Assembly: GCA_023053545.1 (NCBI GenBank)
Contig: JAKZAN010000137.1
Span: forward strand, 1-64,000
Source of the DNA: Lepidurus packardi
Taxonomy: Eukaryota; Arthropoda; Branchiopoda; Notostraca; Triopsidae
Length of the DNA: 64,000 bases
Reading direction: 5' to 3'
Part shown: one piece after another, positions 31,611-43,806 of the stretch
Layout of the letters: each line of letters starts with the position of its first letter
Position numbering within the stretch: the first letter of the stretch is position 1
Notes under the pieces: generated by a model
Told to the model about the DNA's origin: nothing
What the model saw: only the letters and a program-made list of their open reading frames with translations
Database searches by the model: none
Made by a program: the position numbers and the translations under genes

Positions 31611-33581
31611 ATGAATAAACGACTTCTGTGCATCCTGCTAGTAGTAGTGCAGTTCAGTGCCCAGTTAGGGTACTCTCAAACGACGGAACATTCTCTGCCT
31701 GACTGCAATGATGTCAACGAATCCTTCGAGAACGGCATTCCACAATGTTGGGAAAATAAAGACATCAGTAGCTACTATGTCAAATGGCGTTTGTTTGAGT
31801 ACGGGGTTGATATCACTGATGTGCCAAAACCAGCTTCCGGTACCCACTTCCAAGAAATTACTACAACAACAACTTCCCCGAACCATTATTTGGCCTTATA
31901 CCAATCAGCCAACACAAACGTGAACTACGGCGACTTCCTTTCATTCAATCACTTCTTGAAGTCCTCTTCGAGCTCCACAGAAGGCAAGAGCTATGTTGAC
32001 GTAAGCAATTACGATGCATTTACTCTAAAAATTTCCTATAATTTATGCGCTGAACCCAAATAGGTCAAGCTAAGCTGCGACGGAAGCGAATACGACATGC
32101 TGCGCGTGAAATCGGTGTATGTTATTGCTTCCTGGAGATCAGCCTCGATAGATATGGGTAATTTCAGCTCAACTGCTGGCTGCACTGGTACAAGCAAGGT
32201 AGAATAAAAACCCAAGACAATACGGAACTGTAGGAACTAGATGTTCTTTATAAGGTCATGTTCTACGCCAGGATGGATAATAACAAGGATTTGATTGCCA
32301 TAGACAATTTTGTTGTCACATCCGAGTATACCAGTGAAGGTACTACACCTACTGCACCAATAACACAAGTGACGGACGTTACCGACGACAGTTCGCAGAC
32401 AAGTATCATTAGTACAACGACTCGGTACGCTACTACCCGTTTTGTCTGCCAAATAACATCGTATATTCTAAAACTATAGGGATCCGTTCGCTCCAATAAT
32501 TTATGACTTTGCTGAATCGGTCCAAAACTGGTCGCTTTTTAACAAGAACGGAGCTCTCTGGACCCGTAAAGTACTGAACGGTAGTAAGTACGATGCTCAA
32601 TTGCAAGTTCAAAATTCCGGTTATTACGCCGGTACCGGACTAACTTCATCGCCAGTGCTTTATCCCTACCTTAGCCAAGTAACCATGGAGATCCATTTTT
32701 GGTCCAAAGGTTCTATAGCAGTCCCTGCCGAACTCAAATTATTCAAGCAAGTCGAAGGATCCACTGGGGAGCCCGAGGAATTCGCTGACTTGACCTCTTT
32801 TAGTCAATTCCCAACTCCGGATTACAGCATTACAACCTTAACTTTGCCTTTTTCGAGTGCATACCAGCCTTTCCGCATTCTCATCAAGGGCTACACAGGC
32901 CAAGCTGTCAATAATAGCATTGCTGTCGCTCGCATTGTCATCACAGGATCCCGCGAAGATGCTAACTTTCCCGAACCCGATCTTCGTAACTCTACCAGCT
33001 GGACTCGCGGATACAGTATGGGAAGTTATTGGGATATCCAAGAAGATCTTCCTAACGAGAACGTCTGGAAAGTGGTAGCCACGGATTACTATCCAGGTAC
33101 GAATCTTTGTTGCCTTACATATTCATTAACTCAATGGCATTTGAATTTAACTTGGAATTCATAGGCATGGCTACATTGGAAAGCGTACTACTCCCGGCAT
33201 CCAAATCCTCGCAGACACTACTCGTTACTTTCCAAGTGCGAGGAACTACGACCAGCCCAGCTGAATTGACGTTCCGCAAACGTTCCGCTTCGGGAACTTA
33301 CGACGACACACCGTTCTTAGACCTCAGACCTTATGGGATCATTCCGGATCTGAACTGGGAAACTGTCGAAGTAGAGCTCCCACCCATGAGTGAACCATTT
33401 CTCGTAATAACAATAACGGAATCCAAGTAAAAATAACTCCTACTTGTATTCTTTACCGCAGGTTGTCATGGAAGGGTATCTATCAGTCCTCAAGAACTTT
33501 ATTAGCGTGAAAGAGGTTGTCCTGTCGAGCTTCCTGGAGGGATCCGACGAGAGAGTTAAAATGAGTTTATTTTCCCTTTGA
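31611..33581 (+). CDS. Secreted MAM-like multidomain protein, paralogue A
   Basis: It starts at ATG 31611 with a clear signal peptide (MNKRLLCILLVVVQFSAQLG). Module 1 (about 31700-32330) is MAM-like: CNDVNESFENGIPQCWE through LIAIDNFVV. Module 2 (from about 32480) has YDFAESVQNWSLFNKNGALW, YYAGTGLTSSPVL, ILIKGYTGQ and IVITGS. Module 3 has WTRGYSMGSYW, MATLESVLLP, DDTPFLDLRPYG and MEGYLSVL. The exon end ESKxx is followed by a splice near 33405-33460. The stop is at 33579-33581. Each module matches a jelly-roll MAM pattern of alternating short strands ending in xxGYxG...IxIDxIxI, but lacks the full cysteine set. Function unknown; an extracellular adhesion or matrix role is inference only. Confidence 0.7.
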
Positions 33582-34136
33582 AATGATTACTTTTTACCAC
33601 GGGAATCACTAGTACATTTTAATGGAATACAAAAATAGTTCCAAATTAAAAAGAACGATACGAACATGACAATGAATATTGACCCTCCTTTGTCTGACAT
33701 ATAAAATAAAAAGAGGACAATAATTTTCTGCAGTTTCGTTTTATGTCTACAAGCAAAGAAAGCGTTAATGATTATGCTGCAGTTGACTATTCGCCTGCTA
33801 TCATTTCACAATCCACCCACTGGTGAAATCATCGGCTGGACACCGCAACTCGGGCAAGTACTACTAGAAGTAAAGCAGAAATACCAACTAAAGCACCAAC
33901 AACTGAGTCCCCAACCACAGTTGTGGGCAATTAAGCTATAATTCAACCTATCAGCAGGAATACGTGGGGTCCAGAATGTATATACTGTAGAGCATTAGCT
34001 ACGATCCGATAAAATATCTAACCGAAGCCAAAGCATTATCACCTATCCTTCAATCAAATAATCTTAATCATATACGCCAAAGTAGTCAGACTATCTGCAA
34101 GCCGTCAGTCGAGCGTCCACTACTGATCAATAAACA

Positions 34137-35937
34137 ATGATCAACCGCAGTTCTTATTTATGCCGTATTGGCTTGTTTACGCTTTTTTTAAGCATCTCAC
34201 AAATCGATGGACATGAGATCGACAACGATTTCGAGAGTGGCACTCTAGGAGCCTGGCAAGTCAGTGAACAGTCAGGCTGCATTTGGTATATAACAAACTA
34301 CAACGAATCTGGGTCTAATATTCCAAAACCGCCACAAGGATCAGCATTTCTAAGGCGACTACCCACGACATCTTCAACCGAAGTCATCGCAGCTTTACAA
34401 ACCCGAGACTTTTTTGACGTTGAACCCGACAGTGTTCTATCCCTAAGTTTCTTCATGTCGTCTTTTCAATCAGGCGACTCCAAACTTTACATCAAATACC
34501 TAGATGAGAATGCCTTCACCCATAACCTCCTAACAATAGCGTCGAATGGATCCAATCACGCATGGTATCATACAAGAACGGCAATTGATGTTCCTGTCCT
34601 AACACGAATAAAGGTAATCGGTACTTGACCTTAACTACCTGCTTAATACTTATATAACAGTTCGAAATCCAATCAATTGGGAACTCGGCAGATCTTGTGG
34701 CCATCGACGACCTCCAACTCCTTCCCGCTTCTACAAAAAGTACATGGGTTCCTACAACAAGTTACACGGACTCCATTTCTACCAGTTCTAAGTAAGAAAA
34801 CGTGTCTGAATAAATCTGCTCTGAATCTCTCTATATTTGCAGCCCAACCCCATCCTTGCTCACGTACGACTTCAGAACCTCCGTGCAAGGCTGGACCTTA
34901 TCTAACACGAATGGAATTCGGTGGGTTAGATCATCCTTGGCAGTCAACTCTTCGCAAGATTCCGGTATTAACATACACCAAGAGGGTCTTTACTCGGGTT
35001 ACACCGAAGCTCACTCACCATTGCTTCGAACTACGGAGTCTAGCTCCATTTCGAATGAAAACGACCCTCAATTGGAAATAACATTTGCAATGCAAGGTTC
35101 CGAGACCGTCCCTGCTTCTTTGAAAATCTTCCAAGAAAGTGCTACAAGTCGGCTCATGATCGTCGACCTGGCACCATTCGGCAAAAATCCTTGGAACAAT
35201 CCCATAACTCTTAGCCTAACGTTATCTCCCACGAACAACGCCCCGTTTAACCTAGTATTAGAGGGCTACACTGGGCAGACGCATGATAACATGGTTTATG
35301 TTTCGCAATTAATTCTTAGCGGCGTACAAGAGATTCATTTTTACTCAGACTACAATGTAACCTCATGGACAGAAGGTTACTGCCACGGAAGCCACTGGAT
35401 CCACTATCCTAATCCACCTATATGGACTGTAGCGGCTGGGAGTCAACATCCCGGTAATTTTTCACTTTAAATTAGACTTGTCGATGAAAAGTTAATTTGG
35501 CTAACACCCATGACACCTTGTTAGGTATGGCCACACTAGAAAGTTTGCCACTCCCACCCTCCGCGTATTCGCAAAAAGTGTACTTGAGCTTCAAGCTAAC
35601 CGGCAGTGCAGAATACCCAGTCGAATTAACCTTGAGGAAACGCACACTGGACGGCGTTTACGACGACACACCTTTCATGGATTTACGACATTTTGGAAGT
35701 AGTGGTACGCCCGATTGGACGTCCTATCAAGCTTTCTTGTATTCAGAAGTTCCCTACCAGGTACGTCTTTTGACATGTAAATATTGCACTATAAAAACCT
35801 CTGCACCCTTTACCAAGCAGATCGTGCTCGAAGGCTACATTGCTGATCCAGAAAACAAAAACGACATTACAGTCAGCGAATTATTCGTCGAATCATATGA
35901 ACAAGAAAACAAAATGCGTCGATACAAGTTAATTTAA
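34137..35937 (+). CDS. Secreted MAM-like multidomain protein, paralogue B
   Basis: ATG 34137 opens a hydrophobic leader (SYLCRIGLFTLFLSISQI). Module 1 (DNDFESGTLGAWQVSEQSG to DLVAIDDLQLLP) spans about 34220-34790. Module 2 (LTYDFRTSVQGWTLSNTNGI, LVLEGYTGQ, QLILSGVQE) spans about 34845-35340. Module 3 (WTEGYCHGSHW, MATLESLPLPP, DDTPFMDLRHFG) starts about 35360. A 63 bp intron near 35761-35820 lies in frame, after which IVLEGYIADPENKND closes module 3. The stop is at 35935-35937, with AATAAA at 35983. Order and intron positions match paralogue A, so this is a tandem duplicate. Confidence 0.7.
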
Positions 35938-36195
35938 ATTAACTGTGCAAAAGAAAAACCTTTTCGTTCTCAAAGGAGACCAAATAAATCCATTAAATGA
36001 TTTAGTAAGATAGTAACAGCATTGGAAGTCCAACCGATAAGAAGTTAAAAAGCTACAATACCTATAGAATGCTGTAGAATGCCAACTCATGAATTTGATT
36101 ACAATCTTTACCCTTATTAGATAAACGGACTTTGTCTAGCTACTAAAGAAGTAGGTTTCCCGAATAGGACAGATTTAGTAAAGGTGTTAGCAGCT

Positions 36196-37546
36196 ATGGC
36201 TACAACTGTGAGTTCAAGAGCTTGCATAATATTATTGATGTGCGCGATCCACATAAACGGTCTGGCCGGTGACCCCGGCACGGAATTTTCCACTAAAACG
36301 CCACGGTAAGATAAACACAGTAATTTACTGTAATAAAAATGCAATGTACTGGTACAGTAACAAAACAGACTGATTACAGTAAAAAAATAAAATCTGCATT
36401 TGTTAAAAAGATCATCCCTGCCGCTGGTGTACAATTTTGAAAACGCAACGAACGGTTGGATCTTCACGAATAACAACGACAATCGCTGGTCTTTTATCGA
36501 TGCTACGGACTTGGTACCTTCGGGGTACTCCCGAGTTTTGGCTGTGCAAAATGGCAATTACTATGCTGGACCTACCATTGCCAAGTCGCCTGTCTTTCGA
36601 TCAACAGAAACGGATGTACGGTTGGAAATTACGTTCTGGCTCCGGGGTTCAATCGAGGTTCCCACACAGCTCAAGATTTACAAAGAGATCCAAGAATACT
36701 ACCGACCAAAACGAACGCTAATATCCGACCTGGGAGCTTTCGGACTAAATCCAGCTACTGCTTATCTAACACTGAGCATGCCTGTCCCGATAACAGAAGC
36801 TGATGACGTTTTTCAGATTGTTTTGGAGGGATATACAGGGCAAACAAAGAGCAACATCATTGTTGTACCCCAGATTGTCATCAGCGGCTTGGAAGAAGTC
36901 GTAATGAACAACAATAACCTGACCACCTGGCAATCTGGGCATACATTAGGAAGCTCCTGGTATACGGAAGACATAATGGACCAAACAGGAATTCATGTTG
37001 ATTGGGGGATGAATCCGAGAAGTGCCCATCCAGGTAAATAGGTCAAGGGAACATATGACCGTATAGGGATGTTGAGAAGAAAAGCGGGGAATAATGAGAG
37101 TTTCTACGTGAAGGTATGGCTACTTTGGAGAGTCCTCTTCTTGCTCCAGAACTATTTTACAGGGAAAAAGTGGGTCTAGAATTTTGGTTAGCGGGCTCTG
37201 AGTCTTACCCTGCTGAACTTACACTGCGAAGAAGAGACGCGGATGGACTATATGATGACAAACCATTTCTGGACCTCAGGCCTTATGGAACAATAAGAAA
37301 CTTGGGCTGGGAGTGGACAGAAAGTACCTTGCCTAGAAGTTCCAAGCCCTTCCAGGTAAATAACATGAAACAAGCAAGAAAAGCGATCTGCATAGCATTA
37401 TTTACACGCTTTTTTATTTGGATCCGTTCCAGATTATAGTCGAAGGTTGCCTGGGCTCCTCTAGCAACTTTGTAAGGATCAGAAACCTAACCGTGACCAC
37501 ACATGACAACCAAGAAAATATTCTTAAAGCAGTGCAGTTGTTATAA
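36196..37546 (+). CDS. Secreted MAM-like protein, paralogue C (two modules)
   Basis: ATG 36196 begins a signal peptide (RACIILLMCAIHINGLAG) on its own exon, ending near 36306. The second exon (about 36411-37034) is module 2 of the family: YNFENATNGWIFTNNNDN, NGNYYAGPTIAKSPVF, IVLEGYTGQ, IVISGLEE. The following exons give MATLESPLLAPE, DDKPFLDLRPYG and IIVEGCLGSSSN (module 3), ending VQLL with the stop at 37544-37546. The N-terminal MAM-like module of paralogues A and B is absent and replaced by the leader exon. It is therefore a shortened or rearranged family member with an apparently intact frame. Confidence 0.68.
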
Positions 37547-39459
37547 AGATACTTTTTTGGGGGTCCAAGTCCTACTGCGCACTTTTCTGAGCTAGAAAAA
37601 TTCCCCAAGGTTGAAAATAAAAGGAGATGTGTCCACTAACCTGTCTCGTTTCCATTTACGGCAGCTAAAGGTTTCGTCAATTTGCTTGGAGGCTTGATGC
37701 CACTCGGTTTGCTCACCCCACTCATTTCCGCTTTTGATTATCCGTACACGCTAGCACCCGAGACCTACAATACAAAAGAACGTGATATTTATAAATTAAA
37801 ATTTTCTAATGACACTGGTTTTCACAACGTATACATAATAATATTAATTAAACTGTACACTGTAGTGTAGATCGTTCTCGTTAATGTTCACTTGAATTAC
37901 TAACCGTCTAATAAAGGTCAATCTCCATTATAGTACGAGAACCTACTTTGGGCAATGGCACGGTTAGATAAATGTAAAACACACACAGTCTAAAAACTTA
38001 TAATTTTAATACAACAACAGAACTCTAGTTCACATTAACAGCATCCAAACTAAACACTAACATGAACTGTCAACGCGCTCACCGCAGCTGTTGTCTGTCG
38101 CTGTGTTGAAAGATAGCGCGTTTTATGAATTATTCACAGTGTCAAATGCTGTACTAACCTGATTGATAGCTTAAATTATAGGACGTACCAATGATGCATG
38201 TATTAGAGTCAGTCCTCAGAAAGGACACGCCGGTTACTTAAAGGCCCAACCATTCCGACTTGGGTCGTAAATAACGGCAGAGAGATCAGGTTTATTTTAC
38301 ACCTTTCCATGCTTGATCCACTGCACTTAATGGGAGTCGTATATCCTTAAAACCTGATACCTAAGGTGTGCTTGACTACTTTTAAGCTCAACCATTTCCG
38401 ATTAAGAAAGCAACACACCTTACAACATTACAATTAAACCCACACTTTACTTTGACGATAAGGCTGCAAGTCACTGTTTTTGGCTCAGTGTTGTATAGAC
38501 AAGGTCGTGATAGCCTTATACGGACAACCATAAGAAAAGGAAAAACCGGGGTAACCCGTTAGTTTTCACACCTTTTGTTATGCTTTTCTAATTACATGCC
38601 CTTATAAAAAATCTTAAAAGAAGCAACAGTAACAAAATAACAGCTCCTTCACTTCTATCACACGGGCTTTAATCTATAACTATATATACAAATAAAGGTT
38701 GCATTGTAACGTTCATTAACCGTGGAAATCCATGCTAGGGCGTTGTCCTGAATCTATCCACTTTAGAATTAGCATATTCGGTTTACTCCCTAACCCGGGG
38801 GTTCTTTTGGTGAATTTAACAACACATATCTTCTCGCTCTAGTAAACCACACATTTGGTTGGTTAAGCTTAGAGAAAATCACCATGCGAATTTTGTTTGT
38901 TTAAAAATACCTTTTTACGTTTTTAACAGCTCACGGTATATGGTTGCAGAGTACGATATGAAGAGCTGTTGCACATGGGTTTTAAATTGGTACACTCTTG
39001 GGCCTTTTACTGAATCCGCTGCCTCGCTCGCACCTGTACAAGCACCTTCCGCAGGTAAACTTCGACTAACTAACAAAGTGACGTCAGGGATGATGGGGAC
39101 CCCGCCGAGAGTGACAAACAAGTTCTCCTCCGTATAAGGTTAGTAGGAAGATCATAGAAAATGACGTCGGTCAGACTCCCGCGACTCACCAATACGGAAA
39201 ACCCATTCGCTTTTATTGCAAAAGGTGTATAGTCTTTCATAATGGAATGCAAGCGAAGCAAAACGGTGAAAGCAAGAATGAATCACAAATAGAAAACTAC
39301 ACTATAAAATACTTTGGTGTTGAAAAGGAGTTTGACGTGCAAATAAGGATAAATATCAAAAGAACACGAGATTTTGCTATAAACGAGATATAGCTACAAG
39401 ATATTGACGTGGAAAAGATTGAGATTTAAAAAAGGAGCAAAGGCAATAAGCGAGGTTTG
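37547..39459. other. Gene-poor region with short unrecognised ORFs
   Basis: About 1.9 kb without a supported gene. A 62-codon ORF (37682-37870) follows a possible acceptor and could be a stray 3' exon. On the minus strand near 39140-39050 the segment GGVPIIPDVTLLV resembles VPIIPGVSLLV of the large polyproline gene, but the match is too short to call a gene fragment. Confidence 0.4.
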
Positions 39460-40319
39460 TTACTGGGCATTCAACATTTGTTGCCTTAGGCTACGGCGAA
39501 CTACATGTTGAGCAACTCGCTGAAACTCGTCCACTCCCAATTGAATGCGGGAAACTTCCCGACTTAATGATTGAGTGGGACTACAAAATGCTGGCGCTGG
39601 TTGTGCTTCATCTTGGGAAGTTTTCACGACACTGCGAGATGTTCCCATTGCGTTTTGAACTGTCAGACTAATGGAACTCATTCTAGCTGATAAGTTACGG
39701 CGAAAATTTTGAGCTGACAAAGATTTCCTCAACTTCCCTCTCTGTAGAGGAAGGCTGCCAGTTGATTCTACTTTTTCAACGTTTTCATGTGGAGTAAAGG
39801 AAAAATGTTGTTCATAGGATGCAGAGGGATTCCTCGTTTGACGCTGATTTGGCGTTTCGATCCCAAAAGGACTATTAAGTTCCTCGGGTGTACGACCTAA
39901 CAGCTCCTTAGCACGCTGGGGAGTTTGCCGAAGCTTGTAACGAGGCGTGGCAGGTGTGGTAGGGGAATTGGCAAGACGATGGCGGCGTTTCGTGGAAGGT
40001 TTCAGCTTCTATAAGGAAACGCAAAAAGCCTTAGTACCCAATTGGTCAGTTAAGCGAATAAGATTACCTGAGACACATTATCAAAGGCATTTCGAATTTT
40101 CCCAGCACCAGACCTCAGCAGTTTCTGAGCTTCTCTCGGAACTTCCTTGACATTCATAGTAGAAAGCGCTTTCCGGGAACCCCTCTTTGCAGTGCTGATC
40201 TTTTCTAAGGGCGACACTGCAGAGCTATTCTCCACATTTTTGTTGCGCCTTCTTTTAGTAGCTGAGCCCGGTATACTTTCCTTAACGGTTTTGTCACGAG
40301 TACGACTTATGTTTTCCAT
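39460..40319 (-). CDS. Unrecognised basic, proline-directed-site protein
   Basis: Two exons: 40319-40068 (MENISRTRDKTVKESIPGSA to RNAFDNVSQ) and 40008-39460 (KLKPSTKRRHRLANSP to RRSLRQQMLNAQ), joined by a 59 bp intron; about 266 residues. The sequence is basic and probably mostly disordered. It has KRRRNKN and TKRRHR nuclear-localisation-like clusters and several S/T-P sites (SPTTPATPRYKLRQTPQ, GRTPEELNSP), as in cell-cycle or chromatin regulators that are CDK substrates. I do not recognise the family. It is divergent to MED19, 382 bp away. Confidence 0.6.
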
Positions 40320-40701
40320 GTTTTGATCAGATTTAGAGCCTTTAAAGGTACAAAACTTGTAACTAATAAGCCAAAGTTAAATGAAAATACAAAATATGAA
40401 CAATCTTGTTAATCTAAATTGGTAAATTACCCTTTTTTGAAAAATATTGATAAGCACAAAACAGGAAACCCAAAACAGACCGTTGTTTCCGCGCGTCCAA
40501 CCGTTTGGTTTCAATGGTTCCAAAAATTTCCGCTAAGAAATTCGCCTCTTCTTTTCGGCAGCACCTCCAAGACCAAAATTTGAGGAGGCATTTTATATAT
40601 CAGCGCCGTAGCGGCCAACTGATCAACTTACCTGTTTACGTGCTAATGTAGGTTGCTCCATTTATAAGTGAAGCAGAAGAAAATAAAAAAACGGAAAAAA
40701 A
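40320..40701. promoter_or_regulatory. Divergent promoter region between the basic protein and MED19
   Basis: A 382 bp gap between opposite starts that should hold both promoters. No TATA box was identified. A GCGCCGTAGCGGCC G/C-rich stretch lies near 40602-40616. Confidence 0.45.
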
Positions 40702-41582
40702 ATGAGCGACGGGTTTAATATTAATATGGCCGATTCGCTTCGGAAGTTTGATTCATCTTCACCGAAATCGTCTCCGCGAGGATCAAGAAGTCCAGTTGTA
40801 CCTAGACAGGATTCAAGTGGAACACTAAAGACCACAATTTCACTTGGAAAAAACCCTTCCATAGTTCACACAGGACCATTCTATTTACTCAAAGATTTGC
40901 CAAGTAAATTCTGAGTTTATGAATAGGCAGAAGTGTAAACTATTATTGTAGGTGACAGTGAGTTAACTGGGGCTACTAATTTGATGGCATATTATAATTT
41001 GGAACATTCTTACAACAAATTCACCGGGAAAAAAGTCAAAGACTCGCTATCATCTTTTTTGCCAAATCTCCCTGGAATGATTGACACACCAGGGCATGTG
41101 GATAACAGCTCTCTACGCTCTATAATCGAAAAACCACCGATTGGAGGCAAAGAGTTGGCTTTTCTCCACAGTCACCAGCTTTCTGGCTTCCGACTTCACC
41201 CTGGACCCGTAAGCTATTTTGGTTTTCAAGTATTGTGACTAACATTATGTTACTTTAGCTTCCCGAGCAATACCGGTTTGCGACTCAGCAACCCATCAAG
41301 AGAAAACACAAGCACAAGAAACACAAGAAAGGCTCAGATGCAGCCAGCCAACCTGAACCATCATCTGGCATGGTTGCAGTCATAGGGACTGATGCCTATG
41401 ATGGCTACGAGAAGAAACATAAGAAGCAAAAGCGACACGAAGAAGAAAAAGATCGCAAGAAGAAGAAAAAGGAGAAGAAGAAAAAGAAACAAAAGCACAG
41501 TCCCGAACATCCCGGTTTATCGCAGGGTTCCTCTACCGGAGGTTCAACGTTGCAACATTCAAATGGCCTACCGAAGTTGTAG
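40702..41582 (+). CDS. MED19: Mediator complex subunit 19
   Basis: A Mediator subunit bridging transcription factors to RNA polymerase II. Exon 1 (40702 to about 40902) ends GPFYLLKDLP. Exon 2 (about 40953-41209) has SELTGATNLMAYYNLEHSYN, KKVKDSLSSFLPNLPGMID and LSGFRLHPGP. Exon 3 (about 41259-41582) has LPEQYR, then a Lys/His-rich tail and KHSPEHPGLSQGS, which matches the MED19 C-terminus. Length is about 260 residues, normal for the family. The frame is clean. Confidence 0.93.
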
Positions 41583-41828
41583 GCATGTACAATCTAAACC
41601 TATGTACAGCCCCCCCTAAAATGACTTAAAAACAGTTCGCGATGTAATGATTCATTTTAAATATAAGCCTTCCTTGACTATAACGGTAAACTGGTTACGT
41701 CAAATTGACATTAGTTGCACCATCACCCAAAAGTCACCAGATCTTAGTTTGAAATGTTTCCGCAAGTCAAAACTTGCAGACAGTACAACAATTTAATAAA
41801 GACGTATCGTGCCACTGGAGAAAGTTGT

Positions 41829-43245
41829 CTAGCAATGCACTTTATCCACAATACCGTCTCTTTCCGGTTCCTCTACGTCAAGTTGTTGAAGGTACCCTGG
41901 CATTTCAGATGCTTCTATCAAACCAAAGTCGTATTGACCGTTTCTTCTGTACTTCCCTTCCAAACCTCTCAAGGCTTTATGGCGGATGAAATTCCTGACG
42001 AGAATAGGGTCAAAATATGCCATCTGCAACCGGCAACCCCAAGCAACCAAGGCGAATGGCTAAAACGTGTAAAATGCGAATTAGCTGCGTGACGAATTAC
42101 TTTCACCAATCTTACACGTTTGGGGTCAAGCAACGTGGATGGTGATATTACGTATTTCCACACACACGACTTGATCATTTTCCGAGTTAACTGTACTTCC
42201 AATGGGTGGGCACAAGGATGATATAGAAATACAATCGCTCCATGCTAAGAATTAAACATTATATTTCAATTCGAGAATAAAAATCGCAACCCAATACTTC
42301 AATATTATGAAGCCAGCGCTGAGGAGGTACGTACACATATTCGCCAAATACCGGCCACAACGGTCTATGACTTTCACTAAAAATACTCTAATTAAAATTA
42401 TTTCGTAACTTTGATAAACATACTGAGTTGGAAGGGACGTATTATAAACGATCGTTTCGTTCATGCAGATGTGTTGGGGCTAAAATTATAGCAAGATAAA
42501 AATCAAACATTCGCAAGTAGGACTAATACAGAAGAACATACCGTGAAACCTTGTGGAATATCTGAACACTCTGAAATCGGCTCCAATGACAGATCAACCT
42601 CGAACGGCTTCTTGGGGTGGTAGCAGGTATAAGCAACAGGTGATCGATCCCAGTCTATTTCTAGATTCCACTAGAAAATCACAATCGTAATTGATACGCA
42701 ACATATCAAAAATAAAAGATTACAGTTCCATTATCGCAGTGATCGTTAGAAACACCCATAACAACTCCATGTTTCTCATCTTTCATGTTCTCTGGTAAAT
42801 CCGCCTTAGGGGAATTTTCGGTTGGGGAATGAGGAAACCATTTTCCTTTCCAGGGCTCTTCTTGTTTCGGGCTAATACCAAGCATGCTACAGAGAAATTT
42901 TAAATGAAGGTCTGGGAATTGTACGTGCATGAAAGAGAAATTAACAAATTAAACATTACTCCATTACGGATTTTCCTAGATAATCCAAGGTTGTACGCTT
43001 CGGTCGGTGCCCTTCAGCCTTCTTGGTATCGTGATAGGCATAGTCGTCAGTTTCAACGTCTAGAAGCAAAGTTAATTCATACAAAAGGCGCTGCTAGGAA
43101 AAAAATGGAAAATACAACCATTTTGCTCCTCAAACGAAGTAACAACCGGCGTTCCACTTTCTGCGTATACTTTATCATTTGGGAAATTCGCTAGCGCATT
43201 ACCCAGAACGGATGCACTTAGCAATATAAATCTTAAGGATCGCAT
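41829..43245 (-). CDS. TP53I13-like secreted protein with DUF3105 domain
   Basis: ATG 43245 opens a signal peptide ([18 protein letters not shown]). Later exons give [27 protein letters not shown] (about 42680-42600), [14 protein letters not shown] (about 42460), [20 protein letters not shown] (about 42350), [16 protein letters not shown] and [18 protein letters not shown] (about 42080-42020). The order and the PLWP-x-x-GEY, RWLHN-x-E-HG and ALVAWGCRL motifs match the conserved domain of human TP53I13. The first intron junctions (about 43100-42900) are uncertain. The C-terminus (DGIVDKVHC) stops at 41829. The molecular role is unknown; the leader suggests a secreted or luminal protein. Confidence 0.75.
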
Positions 43246-43806
43246 TCTACTTTTAAATGAATATATAGCTTGCTAAGAAATTTGGAGGGGTTAAATATTA
43301 CATTAAATTAAACTTTGTCCCGACCTGTTGCAGAAAATAATCTACACTAAAAAACAAAAATAAATATTTCCTTCTACAGCCACTAAGTGGCGCTTTTCCT
43401 TCCTTTTTTAAAAGAATAAGTCTCACAAATTCGGAAATGCTTTAAAGTGACTGGGTTCAAGCTTATAACAACGTTCCTCAGTTTCGAGAGTTATAACGAG
43501 TTCCTCACAGAAATAATTATAGGCATACATGAAGGAAGGTTGTGCCATTTATTTGCCAAAACTCACAGGTTAATTGTCAAAACTCGGGCGATTTAAAAGA
43601 TGCGAAACTGCTATCACACTGTATACTACAAACTGTTTAAAGACTTTTCGCTTTTGCTGTTATTGTTAAAGGGACACGACCAATACGGATAGTTTCAAGC
43701 TTACAAATATTCCAAATTCGTGCCTTTCAAGAGTAATTTCTGGGGTTGTATTAAAAAAACAATATTCTAGCACATACGTTTGAACAATGAAGGCAAACAG
43801 AAAGAG
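43246..43806. other. Spacer between the TP53I13-like and Tudor genes
   Basis: A 561 bp A/T-rich region. Both genes are on the minus strand, so it should contain the promoter of the TP53I13-like gene and the 3' UTR of the Tudor gene. Nothing coding was seen. Confidence 0.45.

Noticed and set aside
38915..39261. Gene fragment related to the polyproline gene (shared VPIIP-x-V-x-LLV)
   Set aside because: The match is only about 11 residues, with no supporting flanks or splice structure.
43100..43190. A 25-nt ultra-short intron in the TP53I13-like gene
   Set aside because: A conventional intron of about 59 nt using the next CTTCTAG acceptor keeps the frame, so the very short intron is not needed.
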